Assembly: GCF_001854805.1 (NCBI RefSeq)
Contig: NZ_MBLO01000271.1
Span: 1-64,000, forward strand
Direction of reading: 5' to 3'
Source: Pseudofrankia coriaricola
Lineage (GTDB): Bacteria; Actinomycetota; Actinomycetes; Frankiales; Frankiaceae
Length of the DNA stretch: 64,000 bases
In this document: one piece after another, positions 7,217-15,313 of the stretch
Position numbering within the stretch: position 1 is the stretch's first letter
Layout: each line of letters begins with the position of its first letter
Position numbers and translations under genes: made by a program
The notes under the pieces: generated by a model
Databases searched by the model: none
The model's input: only the letters and a program-made list of their open reading frames with translations
Told to the model about the DNA's origin: nothing

Positions 7217-9190
7217 ATGCCCGATAATATCCAGGCGGTGTGGACACCCACTCCGCAGACCATCGAACGGGCGCGCATCACCCAATTCACGACCTGGCTC
7301 AGCCGCGAGCGCGGCGTCGATGTCGGCGAGGATTACCACCGGTTGTGGGTCTGGTCGGTGGAGCATACGGAGCCTTTCTGGGCCGCGGTGTGGGAATACT
7401 TCGACGTCGAGAGAGCCCCAGCCCCAACACCGGTCCTCACCGATGACCAGATGCCCGGTGTTCGATGGTTTCCCGACGCGCGGCTGAACTACGTCAACCA
7501 GATCCTGCGCCACGCCCGAGCGGACAGGCCGGCGCTGATCGACCACAGCGAGCCAGGCGGGATCGGCGTCCGCGAGTACAGCTGGGCGGAGTTGCTGCGC
7601 CAGGTCGCCGCCGTCGCGGCCACATTGCGCGGGATGGGTGTCCAGCCGGGAGATCGGGTCGTCGGCTATCTACCCCACGTGGCCGAGACTGTGATCGCCT
7701 TCCTGGCCACCGCCAGCATCGGTGCGATCTGGTCGGTCTGCGGACAGGACTATGCCGCGGCAGCCGCGGCTGCCCGGCTCGGGCAACTCGATCCCGTCGT
7801 GCTCGTCACCACGGACGGCTACCGCTACGGCGGCAAGGATCACGACCGCCGCGCGGAGGTCGACGTGCTCCGCGGCAGCATGCCCACCTTGCGTCACACG
7901 ATTGTCATTCCCCGCCTCGGCCTAGACCACGGCCCGTCGGAGCAGGTCGCGAGCTGGGCGACCGCCAGCGCCGGGAACCACCCTTTGATTCCGACACCGG
8001 TGCCGTTCGACCAGCCGCTGTGGGTATTGTTCTCATCCGGCACCACAGGCCGACCTAAAGGCATCGTCCACGGCCACGGCGGCGTGCTGCTCGAGCACCT
8101 GAAATCCGCCGCGCTGCATCTGGATCTCGGCCCCGAGGACATCTACTTCTGGTATACCTCGCCCAGCTGGATGATGTGGAACTTCCAGGTTGCCGGCCTG
8201 CTCGTCGGGTCCACCATCGTCTGCTACGACGGCAATCCCACCTACCCAGGCCCGGACGCATTGTGGGAATTGGCCGCGCGCCACCGCGTGACGGTGCTGG
8301 GCACCAGCCCGGCACACTTGCAGTCCTGCCAGAAGGCCGGCGTCCACCCGGCCGCCGAATACGACCTGACCCGACTGCGCCTGCTCGGCGCCACCGGATC
8401 AACCGTGCCCGCCACCGACTACCAGTGGGTACATGAGCAGGTCGGATCCGACGTCCAGCTCGCCTCGACAACCGGGGGGACGGATGTCGTGACCGGCTTT
8501 GCCGGCGGCGCTCGAACCATGCCGGTCTGGCCGGCGCAGATATCCGCCCCGTGCCTCGGCGTCGCCCTCGACGCCTGGGACGAGAAGGGCAGGTCCGTCC
8601 GTGATGAAGTAGGAGAGCTCGTCGTCACGCGCCCCATGCCCTCTGTGCCGCTGTCCTTCTGGGACGACGCCGACGGTTCGCGGTATCACGGCGCGTACTT
8701 CGACGTCTATCCCGGCGTGTGGCGCCACGGCGACTGGATCACCGTCACCTCCCGCGGCACCATCATTGTCCACGGCCGCTCCGACTCCACCCTCAACCGC
8801 AACGGAGTACGGATGGGCAGCGCCGATATCCACCACGCCGTCGAACAACTCCCCGAAATCATCGAGGCCCTCGTCATCGGCGCCGAACAACCCGACGGCA
8901 CGTATTGGATGCCCCTGTTCGTGGAACTCGCCGACGGCGGACAACTCGATCAGGAGCTCACCGCCCGAATCCGCGCGGCGATCCGCGACAACGTCTCCCC
9001 CCGACACCTCCCAGACGAGATCATCCACGCTCCAGGCGTCCCCCACACCCGGACCGGAAAGAAACTCGAAATCCCCATCAAAAGACTGCTACAAGGCGCC
9101 ACCATCGATTCCGTCGCCGACCCCGCGACCATTGACCGCCCAGAACTCCTCGACTGGTACATCAGCCGCCGCCGACCGGGCATCGGCTAG
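7217..9190 (+). CDS. aacS: Acetoacetate-CoA ligase (acetoacetyl-CoA synthetase)
   Basis: A 657-residue member of the ANL (acyl-CoA synthetase) superfamily, with the length and N-terminal pattern of acetoacetate-CoA ligases. It makes acetoacetyl-CoA from acetoacetate, ATP and CoA. The AMP-binding P-loop is FSSGTTGRPKGIVHGHGG (about residue 271). The A5-type region TGGTDVVTGF, the adenylate-contacting HGDWITVTSRG and the hinge/C-domain RSDSTLNRNGVRMG are all present; the A10-type lysine is in TRTGKKLEIPIKRLL. AGGAG precedes the ATG. Next to acetone carboxylase genes it supplies the second step of acetone assimilation (acetone to acetoacetate to acetoacetyl-CoA). It is intact, so it could also serve other acetoacetate sources. 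Confidence 0.9.
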   Translation: MPDNIQAVWTPTPQTIERARITQFTTWLSRERGVDVGEDYHRLWVWSVEHTEPFWAAVWEYFDVERAPAPTPVLTDDQMPGVRWFPDARLNYVNQILRHARADRPALIDHSEPGGIGVREYSWAELLRQVAAVAATLRGMGVQPGDRVVGYLPHVAETVIAFLATASIGAIWSVCGQDYAAAAAAARLGQLDPVVLVTTDGYRYGGKDHDRRAEVDVLRGSMPTLRHTIVIPRLGLDHGPSEQVASWATASAGNHPLIPTPVPFDQPLWVLFSSGTTGRPKGIVHGHGGVLLEHLKSAALHLDLGPEDIYFWYTSPSWMMWNFQVAGLLVGSTIVCYDGNPTYPGPDALWELAARHRVTVLGTSPAHLQSCQKAGVHPAAEYDLTRLRLLGATGSTVPATDYQWVHEQVGSDVQLASTTGGTDVVTGFAGGARTMPVWPAQISAPCLGVALDAWDEKGRSVRDEVGELVVTRPMPSVPLSFWDDADGSRYHGAYFDVYPGVWRHGDWITVTSRGTIIVHGRSDSTLNRNGVRMGSADIHHAVEQLPEIIEALVIGAEQPDGTYWMPLFVELADGGQLDQELTARIRAAIRDNVSPRHLPDEIIHAPGVPHTRTGKKLEIPIKRLLQGATIDSVADPATIDRPELLDWYISRRRPGIG

Positions 9191-9268
9191 GAGCCCAGCT
9201 CGACGACACCACCATCATAGCCATGCGAAATACAGGATATAGATATCGGCTCACCATCCGACTGAGAT

Positions 9269-9300
9269 TGCGGACCTTCGCCCACGACGGAAGGTCCGCA
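9269..9300. terminator. Stem-loop terminator between convergent genes
   Basis: A perfect 11-bp stem (TGCGGACCTTC pairing with GAAGGTCCGCA) with a 10-nt loop, about 80 bp past the acetoacetate-CoA ligase stop and about 120 bp before the end of the convergent nucleotidyltransferase. No T-tract, as is common in actinobacteria. Confidence 0.6.
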
Positions 9301-9421
9301 GGGGTCTTGATGAGCGGGCCGTGCCAATACTTGACGATCGGCCCGACGCCGCGACCGGTCCCGCGGCCCGGCTCGTCGTCGCTCTCGCCGGAATTCACGC
9401 CGCCCGCAACAAGGAGTTGCG

Positions 9422-10201
9422 TCAGCGGGGCCAGTTGGTCGTCTCGATCGCGGCGTTGACCGCGGCACGCGTTCGGGTGACGAGATCATCGGCGGCGGCG
9501 GGGGTGACGGTGCCGTAGCCGCGGCGGCTCGAGAGTGCCGCGGCTACCACGGTGAGATCCGGATGACGACTGGCGACCCAGCGCGCTCCCTGCCGCTTTG
9601 AGCCCCAGATCTCAGTCTCGGCATACCGCCAGCCACGGCACGCGTTGAGGACGCGGTTAGGCGTCGCCGGCTCGCTGGTGTCGTGCCACGAGAGGGAGTC
9701 GAGGATCGCGCACAGCTGCCAGGCCCGGGGGACCTCCGTCAGCAGGTCCGCGGGCGGCGGGCCGTGCAGGGCCTGGCCAAGGTCGCGGCCGATCGCCAGG
9801 TCGAGCAGGAACCAGTGGCTCGGCTCGGTGGCGGGATCGGTCGAGACGTGGCGAGCGATGTCCGAGCCCGTGTTGAGGTTGAGCTGGAAACGAGGGTGGC
9901 GGGCCGGCCGCGAGACGTTCTGGATGTCGTAGCACACGAACTCGAGACGGCGGGCCGGGCACGGGAACACCGCATGGTCGAGCCCCTCGACGAGCCGGGT
10001 CAGCTCGACTGGTTCGAGGGCGCCATCGATGACCACCTGAACGTCGAGATCGCTGGGTCCCGGGTCGTAGTCGCCATAGGAACCCGAACCGAACAGGTAG
10101 ACGGCCACCAGCCGCTCGGCGAACAGCCCCCGGAGTAACTCGACAACGCGGCGCAGATACTGAGTCTCCCGTTCAGGCAGCACGGTGGCCCCACCCATCA
10201 T
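9422..10201 (-). CDS. Nucleotidyltransferase, aminoglycoside adenylyltransferase-like (DUF4111)
   Basis: A 259-residue protein with an N-terminal nucleotidyltransferase fold. The signature GSGSYGDYDPGPSDLDV (about residues 38-54) supplies the Gly-Ser and the two metal-binding aspartates of the pol-beta superfamily. It is followed by an alpha-helical C-terminal half (SHWFLLDLAIGRDLGQALHG, TPNRVLNACRGWRYAETE) like AadA/ANT(3'') and DUF4111 proteins. The last acidic active-site residue may be the Glu of LEFVCYD. Members adenylylate aminoglycosides, but many chromosomal homologues have unknown substrates. It stands alone. Resistance function is inference only. Confidence 0.75.
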   Translation of the reverse strand: MMGGATVLPERETQYLRRVVELLRGLFAERLVAVYLFGSGSYGDYDPGPSDLDVQVVIDGALEPVELTRLVEGLDHAVFPCPARRLEFVCYDIQNVSRPARHPRFQLNLNTGSDIARHVSTDPATEPSHWFLLDLAIGRDLGQALHGPPPADLLTEVPRAWQLCAILDSLSWHDTSEPATPNRVLNACRGWRYAETEIWGSKRQGARWVASRHPDLTVVAAALSSRRGYGTVTPAAADDLVTRTRAAVNAAIETTNWPR

Positions 10202-10257
10202 GTCGTCGGCCCGTGGATCCGGTCACCGACCGTCGGACAACCGAGCAAGCTCTCCTG

Positions 10258-10283
10258 TTAACCGTGCCACTTAACCGTGCCAC
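10258..10283. repeat. Perfect 13-bp tandem duplication
   Basis: TTAACCGTGCCAC occurs twice back to back, 57 bp upstream of the nucleotidyltransferase start. It could be a regulator binding site (each copy contains GTGCCAC) or a simple duplication. Confidence 0.75.
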
Positions 10284-10412
10284 GGACGTCGCGTCGACGA
10301 CGGCCATACGTCGAGTCAGCTCCGCGAGCGCAGCCAACTGTCCGGATCGACCGGAAAGGCGACAACTGTCGGCCGCCCGACCTGTCGGCCCGACAAGCGG
10401 GGCGAGAAATGA

Positions 10413-10487
10413 CTACCTGGTGGATCGAGGCTGAAGGACGCCGGCGGCATAGGCGCCGGGGATGATCTGCTTGCGCGGGCCGCTCAT
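10413..10487 (-). pseudogene. N-terminal remnant of an NtaA-type flavin monooxygenase (24 codons)
   Basis: A minus-strand ATG with GAGG upstream opens a 24-residue peptide starting MSGPRKQIIPGAYAAGV, then a stop. The RKQI-x-x-GA opening is typical of the luciferase-like NtaA/SnaA/DszA monooxygenases. Only the first residues survive. Weak evidence, based on one short motif. Confidence 0.3.
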
Positions 10488-10553
10488 GCCGGATACCTCG
10501 AATCGCGGGTCGACGGAGTCACGTCGCGGGTCGGCGGGGTCACTGTCACGGGT

Positions 10554-10690
10554 TCAGCGAGCGGCCGCGTAGCCGTTGGCGGGCCGGGAAAGACCGAGCA
10601 GCCCGCGCAGCGTGCCCGCCTCGTACGCCGTGCGGGAGGCGCCGCGGACGCCTGGTGGGCCGCCGAGGACGGTCCCGCCCAGCGTGGTCT
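10554..10690 (-). pseudogene. C-terminal remnant of an NtaA-type flavin monooxygenase
   Basis: The minus strand reads RTAYEAGTLRGLLGLSRPAN, then GYAAAR and a stop. This matches the usual C-terminal end of NtaA/SnaA/DszA family monooxygenases (pattern R-T-x-Y-E-x-x-T-L-R-x-x-L-G-L-x-R-P-A-N). No start or upstream domain is present, and the adjacent gene begins immediately to the right in another frame. Confidence 0.4.
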
Positions 10691-10701
10691 GCGACCCTCG
10701 C

Positions 10702-11316
10702 TCAGGTGGTCTGCACCGTCGGGGGATGCCCGTTCCAGGTGACGAAGCAGGAGGACGTGGCCGCGCCGTCACGGCTGAAGTCCACGCGCAGCCAGCCTTC
10801 GGCCTCCCAGGCCTGGACCCGCCAGTCCGGCTCCGGGGTCGCGGACACCAGCCGCGCCGAGGTCTCGGTCATCTCCAGCACGACCCGGCCGCCGGTCAGC
10901 TGGTAGCTCCGGACGGCGGCGCCGCCAGAGGTCGCCGGGGCCGACGCGGGCGGCCGCGAGACCTGCCCGCCCGCGGGTCCCGCCGGGCGGCCGGCGGCGG
11001 TCGCCCCGACTGCTCCAGCCCCGGTCCCTGGCGTGTCCCCCGCCGGCTCGGACGTCGCGGATCTCGCCGCGGCGTCGCCGGGCGAGGCGGTCGCCGACGC
11101 GCCGGGCGTGGGCGCGGCGGCGCCCGGAATCGCGGAAGCGGAAGGGGAGACAAACGGCCCGACCGGGACGGCCCGCGGTATGCCCGCGGCCGTGTCCAGG
11201 GGGAGCACCCGCTGGACGCCGAACCAGGACACCAGTACGGCCAGCCCGGTGCCGATGGTCCACAGGGCGAGGCGGCGCAGCGTCCTGGCCACCTGGGCAT
11301 GGTACAGGGCGGACAT
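10702..11316 (-). CDS. Membrane-anchored extracytoplasmic protein of unknown function
   Basis: A 204-residue protein with a single N-terminal membrane helix (LALWTIGTGLAVLVSWFGV, about residues 16-34) after a basic segment, an Ala/Pro/Ser/Gly-rich linker (about 50-125), and a compact C-terminal domain of about 75 residues containing VVLEMTETSARLVSATPEPD and RVDFSRDGAATSSCFVTWNG. The predicted topology is N-in with the small domain outside. It is divergent from the response regulator by 30 bp, so the two share a promoter region, and it may be the sensor partner or a regulated target of that two-component system. The family was not recognised beyond this. Confidence 0.75.
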   Translation of the reverse strand: MSALYHAQVARTLRRLALWTIGTGLAVLVSWFGVQRVLPLDTAAGIPRAVPVGPFVSPSASAIPGAAAPTPGASATASPGDAAARSATSEPAGDTPGTGAGAVGATAAGRPAGPAGGQVSRPPASAPATSGGAAVRSYQLTGGRVVLEMTETSARLVSATPEPDWRVQAWEAEGWLRVDFSRDGAATSSCFVTWNGHPPTVQTT

Positions 11317-11346
11317 ATCGGTCGGCGGGCTCTACGGTACGGCGGT

Positions 11347-12054
11347 ATGGCGACAGTGCTCGTGGTCGAGGACGATCCGTCGGTGCGGGCGGCGCTGGTC
11401 CGTCACCTCACGGCCGCCGGGCACGCGGTGCGCAGCGCCGGCGCGGCCCTGGACGCGATGCGCGAGGTCACGCAGGTCGGCTGCGACCTGGTCGTGCTCG
11501 ACCTGGGGCTGCCCGACCTCGACGGCGCCGCCGCGCTGCGCATGCTGCGCGGCATCACGGACGTGCCGGTGGTGGTCGCCACCGCGCGCGACGACGACGC
11601 CAGCATCGTGCGGCTGCTCAACAGCGGCGCCGACGACTACCTCGTCAAGCCGTTCACGCCGCAGCATCTCAACGCCCGGGTCGCCGCGGTGCTGCGCCGG
11701 ACGAGCCCGGCCGGACGGGACGCCGCGGGCCGGGCGACCGAGGCGAGCCCACCGTTGCGGGTCGCCGAGCTGCTCGTCGACATCCGTCGCCGGACGGCGA
11801 CGCTGGCCGGCGCGCCGCTCGACCTCACCCGCCGCGAGTTCGACCTGCTGGCCTACCTCGCCGCCCGCCCCGGGGTCGTGGTGACGCGCGACGAGCTGCT
11901 CTCGGCGGTGTGGCACCAGGCGTACGGCGGTGGCCAGACCATCGACGTGCACCTGTCGTGGCTGCGGCGCAAGCTCGGCGAGACCGCCGCCAGCCCGCGC
12001 TACCTGCACACCGTGCGCGGGGTGGGCGTGAAGCTCGAGGCGCCCGCGTCATGA
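11347..12054 (+). CDS. Two-component response regulator, OmpR family
   Basis: A 235-residue regulator. The receiver domain (1-115) has the acidic pair in VVEDDPSV, the phosphoacceptor Asp in VLDLGLPDLDG (about residue 52), Thr in VVATARDDD and Lys in LVKPF. The C-terminal winged helix (about 135-232) includes LDLTRREFDLLAYLAARPG, VVTRDELLSAVW and the wing VHLSWLRRKLGE plus TVRGVGVKLE. The ATG at 11347 is chosen because the receiver begins there; the frame is open upstream but that part is the antisense of the neighbouring gene. It overlaps the kinase start by 4 bp (ATGA), so the pair is translationally coupled. Targets may include the downstream secreted glycanases. Confidence 0.92.
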   Translation: MATVLVVEDDPSVRAALVRHLTAAGHAVRSAGAALDAMREVTQVGCDLVVLDLGLPDLDGAAALRMLRGITDVPVVVATARDDDASIVRLLNSGADDYLVKPFTPQHLNARVAAVLRRTSPAGRDAAGRATEASPPLRVAELLVDIRRRTATLAGAPLDLTRREFDLLAYLAARPGVVVTRDELLSAVWHQAYGGGQTIDVHLSWLRRKLGETAASPRYLHTVRGVGVKLEAPAS

Positions 12055-13466
12055 GGCGGGAGCTGATCCGCGTCTCGATCGCGGTCACGTCGATGGTGGC
12101 GCTGGCCTTCCTCATCCCGCTCGGGCTGATCGTGGCCCAGACCGCGCGCGACCGCGCCTTCGTCCGGGCGGAACGGACGGCGGCCGAGCTCGGCCCGGCC
12201 CTGGCGATCACCACCGACCCGTTCGCCCTCGACCGGGCGCTGGCCACCACCCGCGACGGCGCCGACGGCCTGGCCGCCGTCCACCTGCCGGCCGCGAACG
12301 GGGCCCTGACCACGATCGGCCCGTCGCGGGTGACGCCGGACCAGCTGGCCGGTGCCGCGACGAGCGGCCAGTCCGCGGTGGTCGACGCACCGGGCGGCTC
12401 GGTCCTGCTGCGTCCCGTGGCCGTCAGCGACGCGCGGATCGCGGTGGTCGAGGTGTTCGTGCCCGCCTCGTCGATGAGCCAGGGAGTGCGCACGGCCTGG
12501 CTGGTGCTCGGCGGGCTCGCGGTGGTCCTGGTGGCGATCTCGGTGCTGGTCGCCGACCGCCTGGCCAGCCGCACCGTGCGCGCGACCCGAGGGCTCGCCG
12601 CCACCGCCCGCCGGCTCGGCTCGGGCGACCTCGACGCCCGGGTGCCCACCTCGGGCACCGGGGTGCCGCCGGAGCTACGCGACGCGGCCGTCGCGTTCAA
12701 CACCATGGCCGACCGGGTCCGCCAGCTGGTCGCCGCCGAGCGCGAGCTGGCGGCCGACCTGTCGCACCGGCTCCGGACCCCGCTGACCGTGCTGCGGCTC
12801 AACACCGCCGCGCTGGCCGACGCCGCGCTGGCCGACGCCGGGCCGGCCGACCAGGTCCAGCAGGCCGTCGAGCGGCTGGAGCGCGAGGTGGACCACATCA
12901 TCCGCGCGGCGCGCGACCGTGGCGCCGGCGGGCCGGCCGCGGCGAGCTGCGACGCGACCGAGGTGGTCCGCGACCGGGTCGGCTTCTGGTCGGTGCTCGC
13001 CGAGGACCAGGGCCGCCCCTGGTGGCTGGCCGGAGCCGAGGACGAGGACGGCGATGGCGGCGGCGCGCCGGTGCCCGTCGCCCGGGCCGAGCTGGTCGCC
13101 GCGCTTGACGCGCTGCTGGGCAACGTCTTCCAGCACACCGGCGAGGGCGTCGGGTTCGCGGTCACGCTGCGGGCCGCCCCCGGCGCCGTCACCATCACGG
13201 TCGCGGACGCGGGTCCCGGCATCGCCGACCCGGCCGAGGCGATGCGGCGCGGCGCCGGTGCCGGCGGCGCCGGCTCCACCGGGCTGGGCCTGGACATCGC
13301 CAGGCGGGTGGCCACGTCGACCGGCGGCGAGCTGACGGTCGGGCGGTCCGCGCTGGGCGGCGCGGAGATCCGGCTGCGCCTGCGTACCACCGCCGGCCCC
13401 GGCGCGGGGCGGACGCGGCGGCAGGCACGGCGAAGGCGGCGCTGGTATCGGGCCGCCTTTCCCTAA
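12051..13466 (+). CDS. Sensor histidine kinase
   Basis: A 471-residue membrane kinase. Two transmembrane helices (about 8-28 and 145-167) flank an extracytoplasmic loop of about 115 residues. HAMP follows, then the HisKA box DLSHRLRTPLTVLR with the phosphoacceptor His (about residue 240; Arg replaces the usual Glu after the His). The HATPase has the N-box ALLGNVFQHT, G1 VADAGPGI and G2 GLGLDIARRV. The C-terminus ends in a strongly basic tail (RTRRQARRRRRW). It overlaps the regulator stop (ATGA at 12051). With the chitinase and glucanase genes immediately downstream on the same strand, it may sense cell-wall or fungal-wall signals; this is inference. Confidence 0.92.
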   Translation: MRRELIRVSIAVTSMVALAFLIPLGLIVAQTARDRAFVRAERTAAELGPALAITTDPFALDRALATTRDGADGLAAVHLPAANGALTTIGPSRVTPDQLAGAATSGQSAVVDAPGGSVLLRPVAVSDARIAVVEVFVPASSMSQGVRTAWLVLGGLAVVLVAISVLVADRLASRTVRATRGLAATARRLGSGDLDARVPTSGTGVPPELRDAAVAFNTMADRVRQLVAAERELAADLSHRLRTPLTVLRLNTAALADAALADAGPADQVQQAVERLEREVDHIIRAARDRGAGGPAAASCDATEVVRDRVGFWSVLAEDQGRPWWLAGAEDEDGDGGGAPVPVARAELVAALDALLGNVFQHTGEGVGFAVTLRAAPGAVTITVADAGPGIADPAEAMRRGAGAGGAGSTGLGLDIARRVATSTGGELTVGRSALGGAEIRLRLRTTAGPGAGRTRRQARRRRRWYRAAFP

Positions 13467-13569
13467 GCCAGTCCTAAGAGACCTTCTCGGCTGCCTCAGG
13501 CCGAGCGGCGCCGGCCATCACGCTGGCTAGCGTCCGCCGCGGGGGTTCCCCAAGGAGGTCATTAACACG

Positions 13570-15081
13570 ATGTCGTCGAAGCAGGGCCGGCACCGCCGAC
13601 GCCGCCGGCAGATCATCTCCGGCACGGCGGTCGCGCTCGCGGCCGTGGCCGGGCTCGTCCTGGCACTCACCATTCCCGGCACCGCCTCGGCGTCGGTCTT
13701 CGGGGCGGCGTACACACGGACGGCGGCCTGGGAGACCGGCTACTCCGCCCAGTACAGGGTGACGAACACGTCCGGGTCGGTCCGTGGGTTCACCCTCGAG
13801 TTCGACCTGCCCGCCGGCGCGCGGCTCACCTCGCTGTGGAATGCCGAGCACCGGGTCGACGGCCAGCACGTGACCGTCACCCCGCCGTCGTGGCAGCGCG
13901 AGCTCGCCCCCGACGCGGCGGTCGACGTGGGCTTCGTGGTGAGCACGCCGGGCGGGGTCGTCGACCCGACCCAGTGCCGGATCGACGGCAGCCCGTGCGT
14001 GCCCGCCGGCGATCCGGCGGAGCCGACCTCGGCGCCACCGGTCACCACGTCCGCCCCGCCGTCCTCGTCGTCGCCGACGGCGTCCGCTCCGGCCGCATCC
14101 CCGTCGGCTCCGGCGACGACCACCGCGCCACCCGCCACCACCGCGCCCGGCGGCGGGGCCGGTCACTTCGCCCCCTACATCGACACCTCGCTGTACCCGC
14201 CGTTCGACCTGGTCTCGGCCGCGCAGGCCACCGGGGTCAAGACGTACACGCTCGCGTTCGTGCTGGCGGGCGGTGGCGGCTGCACCCCCAGGTGGGGTGG
14301 CGTGTCCGAGCTGAACCAGGACGGTGTGCCCGGCCAGATCGGCCGGCTGCGCGAGCTGGGCGGTGACGCGCGGGTCTCGTTCGGCGGCGCGAACGGCACC
14401 GAGCTCGCACACGCCTGCGGCAGCCCGGCCGCGCTGGCCGCCGCCTACGGCCAGGTGATCAGCGCCTACGGGCTGAGCCAGGTGGACTTCGACATCGAGG
14501 GCTCGTCGCTGTCCGACACGGCGGCCAATGACCGGCGCGCCCAGGCCATCGCCCAGCTCCAGCGGGACGCGGCGTCCCAGGGCCGGCGCCTCGACGTGTC
14601 GTTCACGCTGCCGGTGCTCCCCTCCGGGCTCACCCAGACGGGCGTGGCGCTGCTGGAGAACGCGCGGCAGCGCGGGGTCACGGTCGACGCGGTCAACGTC
14701 ATGGCGATGGACTTCGGCGACGGCGTGGCGCCGAACCCCGACGGCCGCATGGGCGGCTACGCCATCGACTCGGTCACCGCCACGCAGGCCCAGGTGAAGG
14801 GCGTGTTCGGGCTGTCGGACACCGAGGCCTGGTCGCGGCTCGCGGTCACCCCGATGATCGGCGTCAACGACGTGCGCACCGAGGTGTTCCGGCAGTCCGA
14901 CGCCCGCCAGGTCGCCGCGTTCGCCGCGCAGCACGGCCTCGCCTGGTGGTCCATGTGGTCGCTGACCCGCGACCAGCCGTGCCCCGGCGGCCCGGCCGAC
15001 TTCGCCCAGGCGACCTGCAGCAGCCTCGACCAGCAGCCGCTGGAGTTCACCCGGATCTTCGCCGCCGGCGCCACCGGCTGA
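13570..15081 (+). CDS. Secreted chitinase-like protein, CBM2-linker-GH18
   Basis: A 503-residue exported protein: a basic N-terminus and hydrophobic signal (TAVALAAVAGLVLALTIPG, cut after TASA), a CBM2 cellulose/chitin-binding domain (about 40-140; AAWETGYSAQYRVTN and FTLEFDLPAG), a Pro/Thr/Ser linker (about 150-195), then a GH18 catalytic domain. The catalytic strand is SQVDFDIEGSS, where the last Asp-x-Glu supplies the acid Glu; the substrate Trp-rich end is LAWWSMWSLTRDQPC. The spacing resembles ChiD-type chitinases acting outside the cell on chitin chains. Ribosome-binding AAGGAGG lies 11 bases before the ATG. It sits 100 bp downstream of the histidine kinase and 230 bp upstream of the GH64 gene. 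Confidence 0.88.
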   Translation: MSSKQGRHRRRRRQIISGTAVALAAVAGLVLALTIPGTASASVFGAAYTRTAAWETGYSAQYRVTNTSGSVRGFTLEFDLPAGARLTSLWNAEHRVDGQHVTVTPPSWQRELAPDAAVDVGFVVSTPGGVVDPTQCRIDGSPCVPAGDPAEPTSAPPVTTSAPPSSSSPTASAPAASPSAPATTTAPPATTAPGGGAGHFAPYIDTSLYPPFDLVSAAQATGVKTYTLAFVLAGGGGCTPRWGGVSELNQDGVPGQIGRLRELGGDARVSFGGANGTELAHACGSPAALAAAYGQVISAYGLSQVDFDIEGSSLSDTAANDRRAQAIAQLQRDAASQGRRLDVSFTLPVLPSGLTQTGVALLENARQRGVTVDAVNVMAMDFGDGVAPNPDGRMGGYAIDSVTATQAQVKGVFGLSDTEAWSRLAVTPMIGVNDVRTEVFRQSDARQVAAFAAQHGLAWWSMWSLTRDQPCPGGPADFAQATCSSLDQQPLEFTRIFAAGATG

Positions 15082-15089
15082 GCAGGCCC

Positions 15090-15118
15090 CGGCCGCGGCC
15101 ACGCTGCCGCCGCGGCCG
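15090..15118 (+). terminator. GC-rich hairpin after the chitinase gene
   Basis: CGGCCGCGGC pairs with GCCGCGGCCG (10-bp perfect stem, 9-nt loop) beginning 9 bp after the chitinase stop. No T-tract. Confidence 0.5.
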
Positions 15119-15313
15119 GCGTCGACGGTGGCCTCCTCCGTCCCCCTCCCGGGGCGCCGTCGACACCACCGGCGGCGTCGGCACCACTCGTGTCGACGCC
15201 GCCGGTGCCGGTGTTGCTGCCGGTGCCGGTGCAGTCAACGTCAACGTCGGTGGCGCCGGCGCGGCCGACGCCACCCGATCCTCACCATCAAGTCATCCCT
15301 GAGGAGACCCGTG

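Larger units (their letters stand above)
10202..10701. other. 500-bp stretch with gene remnants
   Basis: No intact gene. It contains a duplicated 13-mer (10258-10283) and two minus-strand fragments that resemble the ends of NtaA/SnaA/DszA-type flavin monooxygenase genes (10413-10487 and 10554-10690). Confidence 0.55.

Noticed and set aside
10576-11346. Upstream extension of the response regulator frame
   Set aside because: This part is the antisense of the membrane-anchored protein gene; the receiver domain begins at 11347.
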